DNA of 64,000 nt from Cellulosimicrobium cellulans (lineage in GTDB: Bacteria; Actinomycetota; Actinomycetes; Actinomycetales; Cellulomonadaceae), in NCBI RefSeq assembly GCF_016921195.1, contig NZ_JAFGYF010000002.1:124001-188000 (forward strand), given 5' to 3'. Positions 17,021 to 25,052 of the stretch are shown here, one piece after another. How positions within the stretch are numbered: the first letter of the stretch is position 1; every line of letters begins with the position of its first letter. The position numbers and the translations under genes are program-made. The notes under the pieces are model-generated. The model worked only from the letters and a program-made list of their open reading frames with translations. It made no database searches and had not been told where the DNA came from.

Positions 17021-18043
17021 ATGACGCTCACGCGTGTTGCGCAACGTGCCGGCGTGTCGGCCTCGACGGCGTCGCGCTACCTGCGCGGGCAGCTCAACGT
17101 GCAGCCGGAGACGGCGGCGCGGATCGACGCCGCCGTGCGCGAGGTCGGGTACGTCGTCCCCGCCCCGGGCCCGGCCCCGCGCGAGGACGAGCGCCGCACC
17201 GGGGTGGTCGCGCTCGTCGTCCCCGACTTCGTCAACCCGTTCTTCACCGCCCTCGCCGAGGAGGTCGCGCGCCTCGCGGGCGACCGCCGGGTCCCGCTCG
17301 TCGTCGCGCTGTCGACGCGGCACGGCGACGCCGAGTCCGGCCTGGGCCAGCTCCTCGCGAGCGACGGCTCGCTCGGCGGCGTCGTCTACGTGGGCATGTC
17401 ACGCACCGACGACCGCCTCGCGCGCGCTGTCGCGGACGGCCTGCCCGTCGTCGTCATCGACGAGGAGGTCGACCTCGACCTGCCCGTCGAGACGATCACC
17501 GTGGACAACTACGGCGGCGCCTACCAGGCCACGAGCTACCTCGTGCAGCAGGGGCACCGCCGCATCGCGCACGTCGCCGGGCCCGCCGAGCTCTCGACGA
17601 CGCAGGACCGCCTGCGGGGCTACGTCGACGCGATGCACGACGCCGGTCTCGACGTCGACCCGGACCTGGTGCGCCACGGGCCGTACACCGAGCAGTTCGG
17701 CGCCTCGACGTTCCCCTACCTCACGCGGCCCGGGAACGCGCCGACGGCCGTGTTCGTCGGCAGCGACATCGTCGCCGTCGGGATGCTGGGCGCGGCCGAG
17801 CTGCACGGCATCTCCATCCCCGACGACCTCTCGGTGGTGGGCTGCGACGGCATCCGCGTCGGCCAGTGGCTGCGCCCCAAGCTCACGACGCTCGAGCAGC
17901 CCGTCGCGGCGCTCGCGCTCGCCGCCATGGACGCGATCGAGCGGTCCATGACCGGCGACCGCCGTGCCGGCGCGCCCGCCCGCACGGTCCTTCCCCTGCA
18001 TCTCGTCGTGCGGGGCTCGGTCGCGCGGGTCGCGACGGCCTGA
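17021..18043 (+). CDS. LacI-family transcriptional regulator
   Basis: A 340-residue repressor. The N-terminal helix-turn-helix and hinge are MTLTRVAQRAGVSASTASRY and GYVVPAP. The periplasmic-binding-like domain contains VVALVVPDFVNPFF, GGVVYVGMSRTDD, QGHRRIAHVAGP, VFVGSDIVAVGML and LSVVGCDGIRVGQW. ATG 17021 follows GAGGAAGGGGAG. A possible -10 box TAGAGT is at 16977-16982. It is divergent from the ThuA-like/kinase/transporter/hydrolase operon and most likely represses it and itself through TTGCGCAA sites. One site falls in its own codons 6-8. Confidence 0.93.
   Translation: MTLTRVAQRAGVSASTASRYLRGQLNVQPETAARIDAAVREVGYVVPAPGPAPREDERRTGVVALVVPDFVNPFFTALAEEVARLAGDRRVPLVVALSTRHGDAESGLGQLLASDGSLGGVVYVGMSRTDDRLARAVADGLPVVVIDEEVDLDLPVETITVDNYGGAYQATSYLVQQGHRRIAHVAGPAELSTTQDRLRGYVDAMHDAGLDVDPDLVRHGPYTEQFGASTFPYLTRPGNAPTAVFVGSDIVAVGMLGAAELHGISIPDDLSVVGCDGIRVGQWLRPKLTTLEQPVAALALAAMDAIERSMTGDRRAGAPARTVLPLHLVVRGSVARVATA
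17037..17044. promoter_or_regulatory. Third TTGCGCAA site, inside the LacI coding region
   Basis: The same palindrome as at 16882 and 16902 occurs 16 bases inside the regulator gene, across the codons for V-A-Q. It is about 135 bases from the other pair and could act as an auxiliary operator for looping or roadblock. Chance occurrence is possible, since codons for Ala-Gln can create it. Confidence 0.4.
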
Positions 18044-18074
18044 CCCCCGGGCCGGGCGCTGCGGCCGCCGGCGG

Positions 18075-19424
18075 TCAGTCCTCGCGCGCGGGTCGTGCGC
18101 CGCGCGCCCGGCCCGTCCAGCGCATGACGCCGTAGAGGACCGCGCCGACCGCGAGCAGGATCCCCGCACGCAGCCACGTGACCGCGTCCTGCTGCGTGAG
18201 CAGCAGGACGCACGACGCGACGCCGAGCACCGGCACGACCGTCGCGACGCGGAAGTGCGGTGCGTCGACCGGGTCGCGCCGCAGCACGAGGACCGCGACG
18301 TTCGTCGAGGCGAACACGAGCAGCAGGAGCAGCACGACCGTCTCGGCGAGCCCCGCCACGTCCCCCGTGAAGACGAGCCCCATCGCGACCGCCGTTGTCA
18401 CGACGATCGCGACCCACGGCGTGCGGCGGCGCGGGAGCACGCGCCCGAGCGTGGCCGGCAGCAGGCCCTGCTCGGCCATGCCGTACGCGAGCCGGCTCGC
18501 CATGATCATCGTGAGCAGCGCCCCGTTCGCGACGGCGATCAGCGCGACGAGGGAGAAGACCCACGCGGGCACCGACCCCTCCGCGTCGACGACCTCGAGC
18601 AGGGGACCGGTCGAGCCGGCGAGCGTCTCGGGGTCGACGACCGCGACCGCGGCGACGCCCACCGCGACGTACACGACCCCGGCCGTGACGAGCGCGCCGA
18701 AGAGCGCGCGCGGGTAGGTGCGGCGCACGTCGCGCACCTCCTCCGCGAGGTTCGCCGAGGTCTCGAACCCCACGAACGAGTAGTACGCGAGGATCGCCGC
18801 CGCGAGGACGGCGAGCGCCGGCGTCGTGCCCTCCGCGAACTGCGTGACGCGGCCCGGCGACCCCTCGCCGCGCCCCAGCACGACGGCGGCGAGCACGACG
18901 ACGAGCACGAGGCCGGACAGCTCGATCGCGGTCATCGCGACGTTGGCGCGCAGCGACTCCTTGATGCCGCGCGCGTTGAGCGCCGCCACGACGGCGAGGA
19001 ACAGCACGGCCACGAGCCGGTCGGGCGCGTCGACGAACGTCGCGAAGTAGTCGCCGGCGAAGGCCAGCGAGAGCCCGGCGGCGCTCGTCACGCCCGCGGC
19101 GAGCATCGAGAAGCCCACGAGGAACGACACGAGCGGGCTGCGGAACGCCCGGTCGGCGAACACCGCGGCGCCCCCGGCCCGCGGATACTTCGTCACGAGC
19201 TCGGCGTACGAGCCGGCGGTGAGGAGGGCCAGGCCGAGGGCGACGAGGAGCGGCAGCCAGACGGCGCCGCCCACCTCGCCCGCCATCTCGCCGACGAGCG
19301 CGTAGACGCCCGCGCCGAGCACGTCGCCGAGGATGAAGAGGTACAGCAGCCGTCCGCCGACCGAGCGGGACAGCTTGGTGTCCGGGTCGGCGGCCTGCTG
19401 CTGGGGTGCGGTCGGTGCGCTCAT
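18075..19424 (-). CDS. APC-family amino acid permease
   Basis: A 449-residue membrane protein with about 12 helices. The first helix region is LLYLFILGDVLGAGVYALVG with the unwound Gly-rich motif of APC transporters. YPRAGGAAVFADRAF and YYSFVGFETSANLAEEVRD (helix 6 with the substrate-site Phe and Glu) follow. Start ATG 19424 gives a 20-residue cytoplasmic N-terminus. It stands alone between the LacI gene (convergent) and the rightward glycan genes. Likely cationic or broad amino acid uptake; the substrate is not clear. Confidence 0.88.
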   Translation of the reverse strand: MSAPTAPQQQAADPDTKLSRSVGGRLLYLFILGDVLGAGVYALVGEMAGEVGGAVWLPLLVALGLALLTAGSYAELVTKYPRAGGAAVFADRAFRSPLVSFLVGFSMLAAGVTSAAGLSLAFAGDYFATFVDAPDRLVAVLFLAVVAALNARGIKESLRANVAMTAIELSGLVLVVVLAAVVLGRGEGSPGRVTQFAEGTTPALAVLAAAILAYYSFVGFETSANLAEEVRDVRRTYPRALFGALVTAGVVYVAVGVAAVAVVDPETLAGSTGPLLEVVDAEGSVPAWVFSLVALIAVANGALLTMIMASRLAYGMAEQGLLPATLGRVLPRRRTPWVAIVVTTAVAMGLVFTGDVAGLAETVVLLLLLVFASTNVAVLVLRRDPVDAPHFRVATVVPVLGVASCVLLLTQQDAVTWLRAGILLAVGAVLYGVMRWTGRARGARPARED

Positions 19425-19625
19425 CGGGTCACCGTGCCACGGCCGGGGTTTGCTCGCGGCCCGAGCGAGGCGCCTCTCGCGGCGGCGCCGGAGCACGTGC
19501 GAGCCGCGTGGGCCCGTGTGAGCGTGAAGGTCCCGGGTCCAGCAGCGAGCCCGTCCGCACGAGCGCGACCGGCCGGGACCAGGCGTCCCGAGCCACGGTC
19601 GCGCACCGTCGCGAGGAGACGAGCC

Positions 19626-19913
19626 ATGGGTGACAGCTCGGAGACGAGGACCACGACCGACCACGACGAGATCCGCTCGTGGGTCGAGGAGAACGGCGGG
19701 ACGCCGGCGAGCGTGCGCGGCACGGAGAGCGGCGGGGACGAGGCCGGCGTGCTCCGGATCGACTTCCCCGGCGGCGCGGGCGAGGACGAGCTCGAGCACG
19801 TCTCGTGGGAGACGTGGTTCGAGAAGTTCGACGCCGAGGGCCTCGCGTTCCTCTACCAGGCGCAGCGCGCGGGAGGGGGCGGCAGCACCTTCTTCAAGGT
19901 GGTGCGCCGATGA
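19626..19913 (+). CDS. Small acidic conserved actinobacterial protein
   Basis: A 95-residue soluble acidic protein with HDEIRSWVEENGGTPASVRG, GVLRIDFPG and WETWFEKFDAEGLAFLYQ. Proteins of this type are common in actinobacteria and are sometimes wrongly labelled as a glucan branching enzyme. No catalytic motif is visible. ATG 19626 follows GAGGAG. Its stop overlaps the start of the UXS-like gene (ATGA), so it is the first gene of that three-gene unit. Confidence 0.75.
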   Translation: MGDSSETRTTTDHDEIRSWVEENGGTPASVRGTESGGDEAGVLRIDFPGGAGEDELEHVSWETWFEKFDAEGLAFLYQAQRAGGGGSTFFKVVRR

Positions 19914-20947
19914 GCGCCCCGGCGGCGCGCCGCCCGGTGCGGCGCGCGGTCGTGCTGGGCGGCGCCGGGTTCGTGGGCAGCCACGTGTGCGAGGGGCTCG
20001 TGGCCCAGGGCACCGAGGTCGTGTGCGTAGACGACCTGTCGACCGGCGACGTCCGCAACCTCGACGCCCTGAGCGACGAGCCCCGGTTCCGGTTCGTCGA
20101 GGCCGACGTCAGCGCGGGGGTCGACGTCCCGGACGCCGACCGGGTCGACCTCGTGCTGCACCTCGCGTCGCCGGCCTCGCCCGTGGACTACCTGCGGCTC
20201 CCGCTCGAGACCCTCCTCGTCGGCTCCGCGGGGACGCGCCACGCGCTCGAGCTCGCCCAGCGGGCCGGGGCCAGGTTCGTCCTCGCCTCGACGTCGGAGG
20301 TCTACGGGGACCCGGAGGTGCACCCCCAGCGCGAGGACTACTGGGGGAACGTCAACCCGATCGGGCCGCGCAGCGTCTACGACGAGTCCAAGCGGTTCGC
20401 CGAGGCGACGACGGCCGCCTACCGACGGTCCCGTGGCGTGGACGCGGGCATCGTGCGGATCTTCAACACCTACGGGCCGCGCATGCGCGGCCACGACGGG
20501 CGCATGGTCCCCACGTTCGTGCGCCAGGCGCTCGCGGGCGAGCCGCTCACCGTGGCCGGGGACGGGTCCCAGACGCGCTCGGTCTGCTACGTGGACGACC
20601 TCGTCGAGGGCATGCTCGCGTTCGCGCGCTCCGGTCACCCGGGCCCGGTGAACCTGGGTGACCCGACCGAGCTCACGGTGGCCCGCGTGGCCGAGGACGT
20701 GCTCGCCGCGACGGGGAGCGACGCGGGTGTCGTCCACGTCGACCTGCCCGAGGACGACCCCCGCCGCCGCCGCCCCGACACGACGCTCGCGGAGCGCGTC
20801 CTGGGCTGGCGCGCGCGGACACCGTGGCCCGAGGGCCTGGCCCGCACGGTCGCGTGGTTCCGCGAGGAGGCGGGGCGCGGCGCGGTGGTCCCCGCGGGAG
20901 CGGTCGGGACCCCGGCGATCGCCGGCGAGGGAGGGACGGGCGCATGA
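19910..20947 (+). CDS. UDP-glucuronate decarboxylase-like SDR epimerase (UXS type)
   Basis: A 345-residue extended short-chain dehydrogenase with Rossmann GGAGFVGSHVCEGL and HLASPASPVDY. The catalytic Ser/Tyr/Lys lie in STSEVYG and YDESKRFAE. Hallmarks of UDP-xylose synthase are YWGNVNPIGPRS and YGPRMRGHDGRM, followed by GDGSQTRSVCYVDDLV. It should convert UDP-glucuronate to UDP-xylose or a 4-keto pentose. The next gene encodes the matching dehydrogenase, coupled by ATGA, which supports a UDP-pentose branch for the glycan locus. Confidence 0.87.
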   Translation: MSAPAARRPVRRAVVLGGAGFVGSHVCEGLVAQGTEVVCVDDLSTGDVRNLDALSDEPRFRFVEADVSAGVDVPDADRVDLVLHLASPASPVDYLRLPLETLLVGSAGTRHALELAQRAGARFVLASTSEVYGDPEVHPQREDYWGNVNPIGPRSVYDESKRFAEATTAAYRRSRGVDAGIVRIFNTYGPRMRGHDGRMVPTFVRQALAGEPLTVAGDGSQTRSVCYVDDLVEGMLAFARSGHPGPVNLGDPTELTVARVAEDVLAATGSDAGVVHVDLPEDDPRRRRPDTTLAERVLGWRARTPWPEGLARTVAWFREEAGRGAVVPAGAVGTPAIAGEGGTGA

Positions 20948-22284
20948 GGCTCTCGGTGCACGGGTGCGGCTACCTCGGGGCCGTGCACGCCGCGGCCATG
21001 GCGCGGCTCGGTCACGACGTCGTCGGCATCGACGTCGACCGAGCCCGGGTCGCCGCGCTCGCCGACGGTCGAGCCCCGTTCTTCGAGCCGGGGCTCGCGG
21101 CGCTCCTGGCCGACCCCGACGGCCCGGGCTCCCTCACGTTCTCGACCGACGCCGCACGCGCCGCCGACGCCGACGTGCACTTCCTGTGCGTCGGGACGCC
21201 CCAGTCGGCCGGGAGCGGGGTGGCCGATCTGCAGCAGCTCGACGCGGCGCTCGGCGCGCTGCGACCGCACCTGCGGCCGGGTGCGGTCGTGGTCGGCAAG
21301 TCGACCGTGCCCGTCGGCACGGCGGAGCGGCTCGCGCGTGACCTGCCCGCCGGCGTCGGGCTCGCGTGGAACCCGGAGTTCCTGCGCGAGGGCCACGCGG
21401 TCGCCGACACGCTGCACCCCGACCGGCTGGTCTACGGCGTGCCCGAGGACGGCGGCGCCCTCGTGGAGCGCCTCGACGCGGTCTACGCGCCGCTCCTGGA
21501 CGACGGCGTGCCGCGCCTCGTGACCGACCTCGCCACGGCGGAGCTGGCCAAGGTCGCGGCGAACGCGTTCCTGGCGACGAAGATCTCGTTCGCGAACGCG
21601 GTGGCGGAGGTGTGCGAGGCCGCGGGCGGCGACGCGGTCGCGCTCGTCGGCACGATGGCGCTCGACCGCCGCATCGGCGGCGAGTACCTGGGCGTGGGGC
21701 TGGGGTTCGGGGGCGGGTGCCTGCCCAAGGACATCCGTGCGTTCGCGGCCCGGGCGCGCGAGCTCGGGGTGGGACCGGCGGTGTCGTTCCTCGACGAGGT
21801 CGACGCGATCAACGACCGTTGCCGCGACCGTGCCGTGGAGCTCGCGCGCACGGCGTGCGGGGGCTCGCTCGCGGGCCGCCGCGTCGCGGTCCTCGGCGCG
21901 GCGTTCAAGCCGGACAGCGACGACGTGCGCAGCTCGCCCGCGCTCGCGCTGGCCCGGGCGCTCGCCGCCGAGGGCGCGCAGGTCGTGGTCACGGACCCGC
22001 AGGCCCTGGCGCTCGCGCAGGCGGTCGCGCCCGAGCTCGGGTACGCGGCCGACGCGCGCGAGGCGGCCGCGGGCGCCGACGTCGTCGTCCTCGCCACCGA
22101 GTGGGACGAGTACCGCGCGCTCGACCCGGACGACCTCGCCGACGCGGTGCGCGCGCCCCGGCTGGTCGACGCGCGCAACGCCGTCGACGGCGACCGGTGG
22201 CGCGCGGCCGGGTGGGACGTGCGCGCGCTCGGCGTGGCCGCCGTCCGTGCGGGCCGACCTCAGTCGAGCAGCCCCACGGCGTAG
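20944..22284 (+). CDS. UDP-glucose/GDP-mannose dehydrogenase family protein
   Basis: A 446-residue nucleotide-sugar dehydrogenase. N-terminal Rossmann is VHGCGYLGAVHAAAMARLGH. STVPVGT and NPEFLREG identify the family. The catalytic Cys is in GFGGGCLPKDIRAF, and a C-terminal domain contains LGAAFKPDSDDVRSSPA. It should oxidise UDP-glucose to UDP-glucuronate with two NAD. It overlaps the UXS-like gene by ATGA. Its last 25 bases overlap the 3' end of the leftward DUF6480 gene. Confidence 0.9.
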   Translation: MRLSVHGCGYLGAVHAAAMARLGHDVVGIDVDRARVAALADGRAPFFEPGLAALLADPDGPGSLTFSTDAARAADADVHFLCVGTPQSAGSGVADLQQLDAALGALRPHLRPGAVVVGKSTVPVGTAERLARDLPAGVGLAWNPEFLREGHAVADTLHPDRLVYGVPEDGGALVERLDAVYAPLLDDGVPRLVTDLATAELAKVAANAFLATKISFANAVAEVCEAAGGDAVALVGTMALDRRIGGEYLGVGLGFGGGCLPKDIRAFAARARELGVGPAVSFLDEVDAINDRCRDRAVELARTACGGSLAGRRVAVLGAAFKPDSDDVRSSPALALARALAAEGAQVVVTDPQALALAQAVAPELGYAADAREAAAGADVVVLATEWDEYRALDPDDLADAVRAPRLVDARNAVDGDRWRAAGWDVRALGVAAVRAGRPQSSSPTA

Positions 22285-22514
22285 CCGACGAAGAACAGGG
22301 CCACGAGGACCGCGACCGCCCCGACGACACCGACCCACAGCCACGGCACCGCGCGGTGCGGGCCGTGCTCCTCGTGGCCCTGCGGCGCGCTCACCTGGTC
22401 CTCGGCGGGCGGCGTCTCGCCGGGCTGCACGTCGCCGCTCGCCGAGAAGTCGGCGGCCGGTGAGCGGTGCGAGGCGTCCAGCGGGTCGGGGTCGGGGGAG
22501 TCGGGGCCGGTCAT
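22260..22514 (-). CDS. DUF6480-like small membrane protein
   Basis: An 84-residue protein. It has a polar N-terminus with DPDPLDAS and the segment VQPGETPPAEDQVS characteristic of DUF6480. One C-terminal membrane helix follows (VPWLWVGVVGAVAVLVALFF). Function is unknown. Such genes are common in actinobacterial stress loci. It is last in the leftward series, just after the SDR pseudogene, and ends inside the converging dehydrogenase gene. Confidence 0.8.
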   Translation of the reverse strand: MTGPDSPDPDPLDASHRSPAADFSASGDVQPGETPPAEDQVSAPQGHEEHGPHRAVPWLWVGVVGAVAVLVALFFVGYAVGLLD

Positions 22515-22566
22515 GGTGCGGTCCTTCCGTCGGTCGGGTCGGTGGGGTCGGCGCGCCGGGCGCGTG

Positions 22567-23212
22567 TCACGGGCGGCGCCAGTCGTCCGAGGTGAGGTGC
22601 GAGCCGGCCATCGGTCCCATCCGGAGCATGCCGCCGTCGACCGGCCAGGACGGGGGTCAGCAGCCCCAGGCCGCCCTTCGCGGCGCAGTACGGGGCGGCG
22701 CCGACGCGCGGCGCGTGCTCGTGCACGCTCGTGACGTTGACCACGCGACCGCCGCGTCCCCCGACGATCACGTGCCGTGCCGCGGCCTGCGTCAGGACGA
22801 ACGGGCCGTCGAGGTCCGTCGTCAGCACCTCGCGCCACGTGGCCAGGTCGAGGTCGAGGAACGGCGTCGAGGTGCCCGTCCCGGCGACGTTGACGAGCGC
22901 GTCGACCCGGCCGAGCTCGGCCGCGAGGGCGTCCACCGCGGGGACGAGCGCGTCGAGGTCGGGGACCTCCACGCGACGGGTCACCGCCGTCGCGCCCGCG
23001 TCCCGGACCTGCCGCGCGGTCTCCTGCACCTCGTCCTCGTCGGCGTACCAGCACAGGCCGAGGTCGAACCCGTCGGCCGCGAGCGCGACGGCGGTGGCCC
23101 GTCCGATGCCGGACTCGGAGCCCGTGACGAGCGCCACGGGGCGCTCGTGCGCTCCCTCGGCAGCGGGGGCCGCGGGCCGGGCGGTGCGCGGGTCGAGATC
23201 GGGAGACGTCAT
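22567..23212 (-). pseudogene. SDR oxidoreductase with internal deletion
   Basis: The first 150 or so codons encode a normal classical SDR (VALVTGSESGIGRA; LVNVAGTG; VNVTSVHEHAP; YCAAKGGLGLLT with catalytic Tyr/Lys). Directly after this, near 22650-22662, the frame shifts into sequence that in another frame reads VDGGMLRMGPMAGSHLTSDD and stops at 22567. That is the family's usual C-terminal end. About 65-75 residues (the segment after the catalytic Lys, including the substrate loop) are missing. The in-frame reading runs on to 22511 as low-complexity sequence. The start overlaps the GT9 stop by ATGA. Confidence 0.8.
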
Positions 23213-24321
23213 GACCCGACCCTCCGGACCCCGCCGCCCGCACGCATCTCGGCGGCGCCCTCCGGTGCCGCGAGGAGGGACCGCGCGGCCTCGACGACCT
23301 CGTCGACCGTGATCCGGGCGAGCGCCGGGTCGAGGTCGGCGGCGTGCGGGTCGCCGCGGTGCGCACCGGGCTGGGGCTCCGTGCCGCCGTGCCAGAGCAC
23401 CGCGTGGCGCTCGGGGTCCACGGCGGGCCCCCACGTCGCCGGCGGGGTCGGCCCGAACAGGACGACGGACGGGGTGCCGTACGCCGTGGCGAGGTGGGCG
23501 ACGCCCGTGTCGCCGCACACCACGAGCCGCGCGGTCGCGACGACGTCGGCGAGCGCGGGCAGGTCGAGCGTGCCCGCGGTGTCGGTCAGGCTGCCGGTCC
23601 CGTCCGGCGCCCCCGCGAGGCCGCCGAGCGAGGCGTCCGCGTCCGCGACGACGCGCGCGCACAGGTCGCGCTCGTCCGCGCTTCCCGTGACGACGACGTC
23701 GTGCCCCGCGGCGGCGAGTTCGCGCGCGACGGCGGCGAACCGGTCCGCCGGCCAGCGGCGCGAGCCCGACGCCGCGCCGGGGTGCACGACGACGTGCCGC
23801 CCGCGCGACGCGGGCGGGTCGAGACGCAGGTCCTCGCGCGAGCACGCGCCGCCCGCGGCCGTCACGAGCCGGCACCAGCGGTCGACCTCGTGCTCGTCCG
23901 GGTCCCAGTCCGGCCCGGCGACGCCCGCCTCGCGCGACGCGAACGCGACGAGGTGCTCGGGCGCGGTGTCGAGGAGCACGCGGTGGCTCTCCGGCCCGCT
24001 GCCGTGCAGGTTCACGGCGACGTGCCCGGACGGCGGGGCGCCGGTCACCGTCTCGGACTCCTCGACCCACGCGAGGGGTTCGAGGCCCCGCGCGGGCACC
24101 ACGCCGTCGACCAGCCCGAGGTCGCGGAGCCAGCCGCCCACCTCCTCGGGAGCGGCGAGCAGGACGCGGCGCCCGGGCCACGCGCGACGCACGCCGCGCA
24201 GGGCGGGGACCGCCGTGAGCGCGTCCCCCAGACCGAGCGCGCGCAGCACGAGGACCGTGCCCTCGTCCTGGTCGGCGAGCCCCGGCAGGTCGGGCGTCGG
24301 CTCGGTCGCGCCCGCCGTCAC
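23209..24321 (-). CDS. Glycosyltransferase family 9 (heptosyltransferase-like)
   Basis: A 370-residue GT-B transferase with VLVLRALGLGDALTAVPALR at the N-terminus, HVVVHPGAASGSRRWP marking the ADP-heptose binding site of GT9 enzymes, VVTGSADE, and the C-terminal VVCGDTGVAHLATAYGTPSV. It would transfer heptose from ADP-heptose to a growing glycan. GTG 24321 overlaps the upstream SDR stop (GTGA). It is one of two GT9 enzymes in this operon, which matches the heptose biosynthesis genes. Confidence 0.88.
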   Translation of the reverse strand: MTAGATEPTPDLPGLADQDEGTVLVLRALGLGDALTAVPALRGVRRAWPGRRVLLAAPEEVGGWLRDLGLVDGVVPARGLEPLAWVEESETVTGAPPSGHVAVNLHGSGPESHRVLLDTAPEHLVAFASREAGVAGPDWDPDEHEVDRWCRLVTAAGGACSREDLRLDPPASRGRHVVVHPGAASGSRRWPADRFAAVARELAAAGHDVVVTGSADERDLCARVVADADASLGGLAGAPDGTGSLTDTAGTLDLPALADVVATARLVVCGDTGVAHLATAYGTPSVVLFGPTPPATWGPAVDPERHAVLWHGGTEPQPGAHRGDPHAADLDPALARITVDEVVEAARSLLAAPEGAAEMRAGGGVRRVGS

Positions 24322-25052
24322 GGCCACGACGTCTCGCCGGACGCCATGACGAGCATCTCGCGGATCTCGCAGCCCACGGGCTGGCGCAGCGCGGTGACGA
24401 CGGCGGCGGCGGTCGCGCGCGGGTCGTTGAGGTCGGCGTCGGGGCCGGGCTTGTACTGCTCCGTGCGGCCGTCGAAGAACGCTGTGCGCATCCCGCCGGG
24501 CACGAGGCACGTCACGCCGACGCGTCCGGCGAGCTCGGCGGCGAGCGCCTGGGAGAACCCCCGCACGGCGAACTTGGACGCGCAGTAGGCGGTCGCGTCC
24601 GAGACGCCCTTGAGGCCGAGCGTGGACGCGACCGTGACGACCGTGCCGCGGCGCTCCTCGAGGAAGGGCAGCGCGGCGCGCACGACGGCGACCGTGCCGA
24701 ACAGGTTGACGCGCACGACGCGCTCCCACGTCTCGACGTCGATCTCGTCGAGCCGCCCGCACGCGTCGGTGCCGGCGGCGGTGACGACCGCGTCGGGCGG
24801 GCCCACCTCCAGCGCGAGGCGCTCGACGGCCGCGGCCGCGGCGGCCGAGTCGGACAGGTCGACGACGGCGTGCGGGACGGCGCCCGCGGGCGCGACCCGG
24901 TCGAGGACGACCGGCTTGCCGCCCGCCGCGGTCACGGCGTCGACGAGCGCGGCGCCGAGGCCGCTCGCGCCGCCCGTGACGTAGACGGTGCCGAGCTCGC
25001 GCGGGACCGGGGCCTGGTCGGGCTGCTGGGTGGACGAGGTGGTCGAGGTCAT
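24318..25052 (-). CDS. Short-chain dehydrogenase/reductase
   Basis: A 244-residue classical SDR: cofactor motif YVTGGASGLGAALVDA, NNAG-equivalent VTAAGTD, catalytic Ser in VTVASTLG, YCASKFAVRG, and PGGMRT after the active site. It could make or modify a keto-sugar in the glycan pathway, but the substrate is not visible. It is intact, unlike the SDR two genes downstream. Coupled to the heptose fusion gene (ATGA) and to the GT9 gene (GTGA). Confidence 0.85.
   Translation of the reverse strand: MTSTTSSTQQPDQAPVPRELGTVYVTGGASGLGAALVDAVTAAGGKPVVLDRVAPAGAVPHAVVDLSDSAAAAAAVERLALEVGPPDAVVTAAGTDACGRLDEIDVETWERVVRVNLFGTVAVVRAALPFLEERRGTVVTVASTLGLKGVSDATAYCASKFAVRGFSQALAAELAGRVGVTCLVPGGMRTAFFDGRTEQYKPGPDADLNDPRATAAAVVTALRQPVGCEIREMLVMASGETSWP

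Noticed and set aside
19910-20947. Reading the epimerase as HldD (ADP-heptose epimerase)
   Set aside because: The motifs YWGNVNPIGPRS and GDGSQTRSVCYVDDLV are those of UDP-xylose synthase-type enzymes, and it is coupled to a UDP-sugar dehydrogenase gene.
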